Shown here: in pieces, positions 59,201-64,000 of the stretch
Layout of the letters: the number at the start of each line of letters is the position of its first letter
Position numbering within the stretch: the first letter of the stretch is position 1
NCBI GenBank assembly: GCA_026168455.1
Contig: JANSJX010000037.1
Coordinates: 108,761-172,760 of the forward strand
Direction of reading: 5' to 3'
From: Theocolax elegans
Taxonomy: Eukaryota > Arthropoda > Insecta > Hymenoptera > Cerocephalidae
Length of the DNA: 64,000 bases
Program-made: the position numbers and the translations under genes
Notes under the pieces: generated by a model
Told to the model about the DNA's origin: nothing
Database searches by the model: none
What the model saw: only the letters and a program-made list of their open reading frames with translations

Positions 59201-59591
59201 CATACTGTAGATCGTCTGCTACTTGAAAGGGCATTATGATATTGTCGCCGTCAATACATATTGAGACGTCTACAATACCTTGGATTGGTACTGTTGTACC
59301 GTCTGCCACTTTCACTGCTTTGCAGTCAGATCTCCTGAGCTTCTGCTGGAACACCTTACTCATTCCTTTGCCTATAAAGGAGTGCACTGCTCCATCATCG
59401 AGCAGTGCTATGAGTTTGTGTCCATTTAGCTCGATATTAAAAAATAAACGGGGATCAATGCCGGGAATTTGCTGAATAAGGGACTCGTTAGCTGCTATAT
59501 GGGAGGGGTGAGACCCTATGGGGGGTTTGGGTGAGAAAATACGGGTCCTTATTTTCTCTGGCTGCCGTTTCCCTGCTGCTTCGTGCTGCAT
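56211..59591 (-). CDS. pol: Gypsy Pol polyprotein (protease, RT, RNase H, integrase), 1126 aa
   Basis: Intact frame. Order: retropepsin-like protease with LLDDGAVHSFIG and ILGID (DDG where DTG/DSG is usual); reverse transcriptase with KLDLSQAYHQVPL and the YLDD active-site box; RNase H with LQTDASDYAIAGVL and VTDHHSL; a spacer ending PDALSRAY; integrase zinc finger (H-x-GH…CxxC in KACQECQAHK) and catalytic Asp/Asp/Glu in AADIMGP, ITDNGTEF and PVERVNRNIK. The C-terminal tail has an AT-hook-like RKRGRPKK and ends in a Lys/Arg-rich stretch; a chromodomain is not evident. It overlaps the gag extension in another frame, so expression would need frameshifting or gag/pol fusion. Length fits Gypsy Pol. 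The first Met is an arbitrary start. Confidence 0.95.
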   Translation of the reverse strand: MQHEAAGKRQPEKIRTRIFSPKPPIGSHPSHIAANESLIQQIPGIDPRLFFNIELNGHKLIALLDDGAVHSFIGKGMSKVFQQKLRRSDCKAVKVADGTTVPIQGIVDVSICIDGDNIIMPFQVADDLQYDCILGIDFKRKVNMRINYEKDTWWTSKGITHHFYPHGEDPSYIPALASIGGLKRATPSQEKILQQLLDEMIPAAPKTLGTTNLTVHRIDTQGAEPIRQRNRRYSPKMLQAGYAEVDRMLREGIIEPSDSPWCSCPVIVPKGNGAYRFCIDYRQVNAVTKKIAYPMRNMDDILDQLRESRYISKLDLSQAYHQVPLAPESREITAFALPGKGLFQFTRVPYGLANAPAMFQKIMDNLIKPEWEPNVFAYLDDIIITAKTFEEHIRWLKIVLAALKKANLQLNREKSEFCCAEVTYLGYKVNQDGLKTNNDKIKPILEYPAPTNLKQLRRFTGLIGWYSRFIDKLADYRAPLNYLTRKDVRWHWHKEQQEAFEKMKLALTQAPILARPDFSLPFSLQTDASDYAIAGVLTQEINGEEHPIYYVSRTLSKAERNYTVTEKECLAVLWCVDRLKGYLQGEEFTVVTDHHSLLWLHNIKDPTGRLARWNTILQNYNIKFVHRKGALHKVPDALSRAYENTEAAAAISIDSSDPWYQTKLIAVAKFPNKYPDLRIENNLLYAHRPNPLVDPLVPDLDAWKLILPQNDRQRALYEAHYTPQAGHLGNDKTYARLATYYYWPGIYMDTCQYVKACQECQAHKSSQQAPAGLMEGRNISAPWTVVAADIMGPKPPSKQGFKYIIVFEDLFTRYVEMKALRRADAKSVLQAFDELVINRWGCPKYLITDNGTEFVNRMVTEKLAYYGITQSTIPPYFAQANPVERVNRNIKPMINSYLADDHRNWDTHLGEFCFALNTVVHSSTKYSPAFLNFGRNPIPIALVKKHIESPTQIPAPDTQQWIERLHRLPAIYDLVKKHTEIATTKQARYYNRGRREIQYQLGDLVCRRNRVLSSADDNFAAKHAPKYIGSAKIIQIFSPSIYLVEDESSKRQTKVHISDLKRYVPPRNVIPPQCPQTQQQQLSQSIRITNPPNNPATRKRGRPKKIIPDPDMSPSSPPKRQLRPRK

Positions 59592-59662
59592 TTAGGGCAG
59601 TCTCTAATATAGACTCCCTGGTCTCCACAACCATAACAGAATACCTGAGAGCACTCTGCTGC

Positions 59663-60754
59663 CTAGTGACCCAATTGGTCACAAATAAAGCAGGGCTCTT
59701 TCTGCTTTCTAGGGTGGTTGGGGATTATTGGTGCTCTTATAGCTGCTCTAAAATTGCTTCTTGGTTGCTGCTGCCTTTGGCTCCTTGGCGATTCAGGTCT
59801 TTGTGGAGCTGCTGCTGCTTTTTGCCATTGCTTGTGGCTGGTATCGGCGACTACCTTGTTCCACGGCTGCTTTTGTTGTGGGTTGCCGCTGCTGCTTGGC
59901 CTTGGGGAATCGCGTTTCGCTGCTTCTTCATACTTGGGGGAGTTCGGCGCTGCTCTTCTTGGTTGGGGGCTACTGGGCTTGTTATATCGCTGCTCTTTAT
60001 TGTATGAGGGGTTGGGTGTGTGGTCTTTGGGGGTCTGGGAAGGGTATGAGGCTTTGGGATTGCTCGAGCTGCTTACTGCTGCTAGGCTGCGCGGTTTTTG
60101 CTGCTTCGGGTCGACGTAGCCATATTTTGCAAAGCCATAACCTTGCAATGTTGGTGGTGGCTTGTATGTCTCGTCGAGTAACCGCCTAGCTTCTTCCTTT
60201 TTGCCTAGCTTTTGTAGCTGCGCAAAATTATCAAATTGGCCTCTTTCTAATTTGCATCTGTAGCTAGGATGCAAATTACGAAATGCTCTGTCCAATTGAT
60301 CTGCTAGCGGAAGCGGAGGTTTAATTTGGTCCAATATCCCTCGTAATTTTGATAGATACGTTGAGATGTCTTCATTTGGACCCTGTGTGCGATTTTCTAC
60401 TATCTGCCGCAAGTTGCTCTGGATTTCCTCCGATCCATATTGCAATCGCACTGCGTCGACAAAATCAATAAAATTTCGCCAGCTGCTCTTTTCTCTCTTG
60501 AACCAATCCCATGCTTCATCGTCGAGCACGGATGGGAGAGCTTTAATTATGTCGTCCATCGAGAGGTTATATGTCTCCTTGCATTCTTGGAGATTGCTCA
60601 GGAATGTTTCGGGATCGCTTTTCCTTGTCCCTTTGAACTGGATATGATATCTAGAGAAAATTTCTACTGTTCTTCTTTCTCTAGTGAAAAGCGAATCCTC
60701 CAAATTGCTGCAGTTGGAATAACAATTCCTAAAAGATGGAACCGACAAATTTGC

Positions 60755-60788
<34 letters not shown>

Positions 60789-61875
60789 GGATATTGCTGC
60801 TGCTGCTGCTGTGGGGGATATTGCTGCTGCTGGGGAGGAGGGATGCTAAATGTCGTATTTCTTTCAGGGCTTAAGTTTTGGAGTTGAGGCTCTTCGGTTA
60901 TGCTGCTCTGGTGTGCCTGTTGTCGTCGTTGCTGCTGCTCTGCTAATTCATCTTCCCATTGCACGCTGGGGAGAATTTTTCTGCTGCTGCTTGTGTGTGT
61001 GCTGCTTCTCGGGTCGTTAGGGTTCATTTGGTTACGCTCGTTCATTCTTCGCTCTGTTGCCGTTTGCTGCACTGCTCTGAATGCTGAGGGTTGTATGCTG
61101 CTTGTCGTTCTTGGCTGCGAGTTCGTATATACGTGTGTGCTTTGTGTTGCTGCGGGAGTTGTATTTGGCACGAAGGGGTTATTTGCTAAATTTTCATCTG
61201 TCGGGATGGTTGGAGCAAGCGTAATAATTGGGTAATACGACGTTGAGTTTATTCCCAATAACGATACCGTTGTGCTTGGCGATGTATATAATATTTCTGG
61301 AATGATCGGTTCCAACAAATATCTTTGCTGCTCTTGCTCACATGGCGACGGCGTTCTTAACTGCCTGCACGTTGATTGTGCTTGCGGTCGGTATGCTGGA
61401 TGTAGCAATCTTTCGTTTATTGCCTCATTGCATTCCGTTGGCTCCTCCATTGTCAGTGGATCCTGGTATCGTCCTTGCGACTGTCCGGTTTGCAGTTCCA
61501 CGTATAGCATCCGACCAGATGTAATATTTTGTGCTCTAGCTGCTCGGGGAGGGGGAGGGAAATTCGTTATTTCGGATTCTGTTAATGAGAGATCCAGGAG
61601 AGATTCTTCTTCATTTGGATTAAATTCTTCCAAGTGTCGTCCATCTTCTTCTGGTCTCCATTCTGCTGCTGAGGGGCCATAATTTCTAATTAATTCGTAC
61701 CGCGCTACGCGATCACGAATTGTGCGTATGTCGTCGTCGATGTTTAAATCCAGCTGATTGCAGTAAATTGTGATTTTACCATCGGCGGTATTATTTATAG
61801 TGCGCCTAATAATCGCTGCACCTTGTGCTACATTATCAATATTTATTTTACTACCTAATTTGTAGTTAGCTGCCA
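59663..61875 (-). CDS. gag: Gypsy Gag, ending at a stop inside a zinc knuckle
   Basis: The start is the ATG at 61875 (MAANYKLG…); an earlier Met 22 codons upstream is in the leader and less likely. The N-terminal ~250 residues are low-complexity and acidic to polar. A polyglutamine run follows (60757-60835), then a Gag capsid-like domain with FKGTRKSDPETFLSNLQE and the retrotransposon-gag pattern …WDWFKREKSSW…FVDAVRLQYG, a basic Ser/Pro/Gln-rich nucleocapsid region, and CFICDQLGH, the first half of a CCHC knuckle. The frame meets TAG directly after the His (59663-59665). The knuckle's last Cys and a second CCHC-like knuckle (with the His missing) follow in the same frame. The stop may be a disabling mutation or a recoding site. 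Confidence 0.9.
60757..60838 (-). repeat. CAG/CTG trinucleotide run encoding polyglutamine in Gag
   Basis: Two clusters of GCT/CTG triplets on the plus strand (ten or so units at 60757-60786, then interrupted units), read as glutamine on the element strand. Expansion-prone low complexity inside gag. Confidence 0.9.
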
Positions 61876-62763
61876 TTTTGAATTTTAACTTAATTATTCT
61901 ATCAATAATTAAGAAGGGGAGGATATAAGTTTGGCGCAAAAAATCTGCAGCTCAATACTTATTGCTATTAAACTAACAGCCCAACGTTAAAAACTAAAAA
62001 TTAAAGCTGAAGTTTCTTATATGCTAGTTACCTGCTTAAATACTATTCAGGGGAGAAACAATCCAAAATAAGGTAAATTAGGCAAGGGTAATAAAAATAT
62101 ATCGGGTTTTTAGGGTTTTGGCTGCTAATAGGGAAAGGCGTAAAAATATATAAAGTTTGCTGCGAAATAGGATTATTCAATGCAATTAATTGAAAGCAAA
62201 TGAAAAGAGGGGAAGAAAAAAAAATTAAATTGATTTTTATGTGCTAATTTGCTAAATTATTACTTTGTTAAAAGCGTATTGGGAATAAATACAGGTATAT
62301 AATATATGGAAATATTGTGCACAAATTCAAAATTATTATCAAAATATATAATAAAGTTATAGTGCATAAAAATATTATATGCAGAAAACGAATTTCAATA
62401 ATTGTTTTAATTATTAAATTAAATAAACTTTAATACTACGTGTATAATTGACACGTGTTATATATTAAAGATGGCCGAAAATATGGCCACGCGGCTGCTT
62501 CCTCCTTCCCGTATGTGTGCTTCACGCGGGGGGAGGGAAAAATGGCTACGGCTTACTACTATTAAATTTTTTTAATTCCGTCACGCTTGACGTTCACAAT
62601 TGATTTATTCTATATATAAGTATTGCTGCTGCTTATTCTGTATTATATATATGCTGCTCCTAAAAAATTTTAATTTAATCCCGTAATATTCAACATCGGT
62701 TACATAACGCGTATCGACGCCATTTTAACGTATATAAAAAAAACGTGCCGATGCCGAAAAAAC
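61876..62763 (-). other. Gypsy leader between primer-binding site and gag
   Basis: About 890 bp, AT-rich, no ORF of note. A long leader of this kind is common in Gypsy elements. Confidence 0.6.
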
Positions 62764-62778
62764 CACGTTGGGCGCCAA
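62764..62778 (-). other. Primer-binding site of the Gypsy element
   Basis: On the element strand TTGGCGCCCAACGTG follows immediately after the 5' LTR end (…CCGTTACA). TGGCGCC at this position is the complement of a tRNA 3' end with its CCA, a pattern used by many insect Gypsy elements. Confidence 0.8.
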
Positions 62779-63771
62779 TGTAACGGTCACGCTGGGGATT
62801 AGGGCGTGGCGTCAAAGGCGAAATAACAGTTATATTTAAATAAATAATATTAATTTATTAATAATACAAAATAGGGTTTGGGCGCCAGCCGCGTACAATC
62901 GCGGCGAATTTATAACGATTAAGCTCGGCTGCGTACGAGCTGCTGCTGCTACTTGCTGCGCGAGGGGAGGGGAGGGGAGAAAAAGGGGAAGCACACTTAC
63001 GGTAGGAAGGAATACGCGTATCCACTACAAGGCGTACACCCACCTTATTAACGAGGAGATCGTCTCCTGGAGTTGCTGCTCTGCGGTCAGTTGCTCTCGC
63101 ACACACACACTCAAAATACAATCGAAATATAAATATCGGTCGGTTTGCCGGTGTAGCCTCGATGGCGTCCCGATGAGCTCTCTCGAGTTCGGGCTCGTTC
63201 GCCGCTTCGCTGCTCGGGCCCGACGTGCGCGCGCAGCTTCTCGCGTCGAGTCGCCCGTCGGCCGCCGTCGTCTCGCGCGCCTCGTGTAGTGAGTGCTCGC
63301 GGCCATGTTGATCAAGGCGGACGACGTTGCCGGGCTGCTGCTTCCCACGGAGAGGACGATGTTCCCGGTGATGCTGTTACCCAGGTAAGCCTATATGATC
63401 GTTCCTCCGTGTTATATATTGTATCGGCTAATGAGTCTGCTCTGTTACAGGTGCAGGCGGGACGGCCGATCTTCGAGTCTTCTCTCTCACTCGCTCTCAC
63501 GGTGGCTTCTCAGCTGGTGCGCGTCGGTCGGTGATTGCTGCTCTTCGTCGGTGCTGCGTTGCTGCGGGGATTCTGGCTGCTTCTCAGGTGAATATATATC
63601 TCCCGAGGGAGTGCTGCTTATTATTTACTAATTATTAATTGAGAGTTATGGTAATGTTATGATTACCATAACCTCACTTCCAATCCTCTCCTAGCATGTA
63701 GCTGTCAGTTAGTATGTGCACTACATGCGTCCTTGTTTCCTTCTACTTAGGGTTATTATTAATTATTTATC
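62779..63771 (-). repeat. Gypsy 5' LTR, truncated
   Basis: Collinear with 54163-55152 and almost identical (one G fewer near 63526). It breaks after …TTAATTATTTATC at 63771, so the last ~290 bp of the LTR are missing. Confidence 0.95.
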
Positions 63772-63815
63772 GAGAGTTTAATCCAAAAGGAGCCTTCAGA
63801 GATGGGTGTCGGCTG

Positions 63816-64000
63816 CTAGCCTTGGTACTGTCCGGGTATTCCCTTATTTTGGTTCTTCCTCGGACGACCCCTACCGCGCTTCCGTTCTGATTCACTAACG
63901 CTAGTGCGCGGTTCTATGGCCCTGTTTGTCGGACGGACGACCACCCTAGCGGTTTTCCGCGGACGACCCCTTCCCTTTTTCATCGGAACGCTCGCTGTGG
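63816..64000 (-). CDS. C-terminal tail of another retroelement polyprotein with AT-hooks (partial)
   Basis: The minus-strand frame enters from the right window edge and ends in TAG (plus-strand CTA at 63816-63818). It is Arg/Lys/Pro-rich with two RGRPRK AT-hook motifs. A similar RKRGRPKK motif ends the Gypsy Pol at 56211, so this is probably the pol C-terminus of a related Gypsy element that abuts or received the truncated LTR. Only ~60 codons are visible; a host AT-hook protein cannot be excluded. Confidence 0.5.
   Translation of the reverse strand, partial: TASVPMKKGRGRPRKTARVVVRPTNRAIEPRTSVSESERKRGRGRPRKNQNKGIPGQYQG

Larger units (their letters stand above)
54163..63771 (-). mobile_element. 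Gypsy (Ty3-type) LTR retrotransposon, nearly complete
   Basis: Minus-strand element: 3' LTR at 54163-55442, polypurine tract next to it, pol 56211-59591, gag 59663-61875, leader, primer-binding site near 62764-62778, then the 5' LTR from 62779, cut at 63771. Internal order gag-protease-RT-RNaseH-integrase is Gypsy-like. The two LTRs look almost identical where both exist (one visible G indel), so insertion is recent. The 5' LTR stops exactly where unrelated retroelement sequence begins, so the right target duplication is lost. An in-frame stop in gag and an unusual protease motif are noted separately. Confidence 0.95.

Overview
The window is AT-rich eukaryotic nuclear DNA, most probably from an arthropod and plausibly an insect. 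The basis is canonical introns, a KDM4-type JmjC exon, USP47-like exons, and a transposon set typical of insects: Gypsy and BEL/Pao LTR elements, an R1/Jockey-like LINE tail, pogo, hAT, MULE and tRNA-derived SINEs. I cannot name the species. Nearly everything visible is repeat or transposon. There are no bacterial-style operons, rRNA genes or CRISPR arrays.

Layout. 1-2434: AT-rich DNA and a foldback repeat. 2435-13755: a satellite of ~162-bp monomers, split by a ~6 kb TIR element (4650-10690) that carries nested tandem repeats and a second, smaller TIR element; the last ~250 bp of satellite are inverted. 13756-19041: sparse DNA with a JmjC plus C2H2-finger gene exon (15153-16400). 19042-25880: a SINE, a solo Gypsy LTR, a 1.06-kb perfect-looking foldback element with a paralogous empty site next to it, and further palindromes. 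25880-32090: two exons of a MULE-like transposase split by an intron that holds ~175-bp repeats and a complete pogo element, itself interrupted by a SINE with perfect 12-bp target duplications. 32547-42731: near-identical direct duplications (710 bp, ~1.3 kb and ~0.9 kb), a broken hAT transposase, and two copies of a long inverted-repeat element bearing three hammerhead-like motifs. 43300-44080: a ~100-bp minisatellite. 44314-50180: a SINE, then a frameshifted BEL/Pao pol and its 3' LTR. 50885-52486: broken USP47-like exons on the minus strand and an unrecognised 507-bp exon on the plus strand. 52960-53570: LINE tail. 54163-63771: a Gypsy element on the minus strand with long LTRs, gag and pol. 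63772-64000: the end of another retroelement with AT-hook motifs.

How the parts relate. The window is a record of nested insertion: satellite, then TIR element, then smaller TIR element; and MULE gene, then 175-bp repeats, then pogo, then SINE. Only the Gypsy element (LTRs almost identical where both exist) and the pogo/SINE pair look fairly recent.

Caution on quality. Many frame breaks (JmjC, USP47-like, hAT) fall in or next to A/T runs, and the direct duplications differ almost only by one-base indels. One satellite monomer (about 4440-4620) is riddled with indels. Part of the apparent decay could therefore be long-read sequence error.
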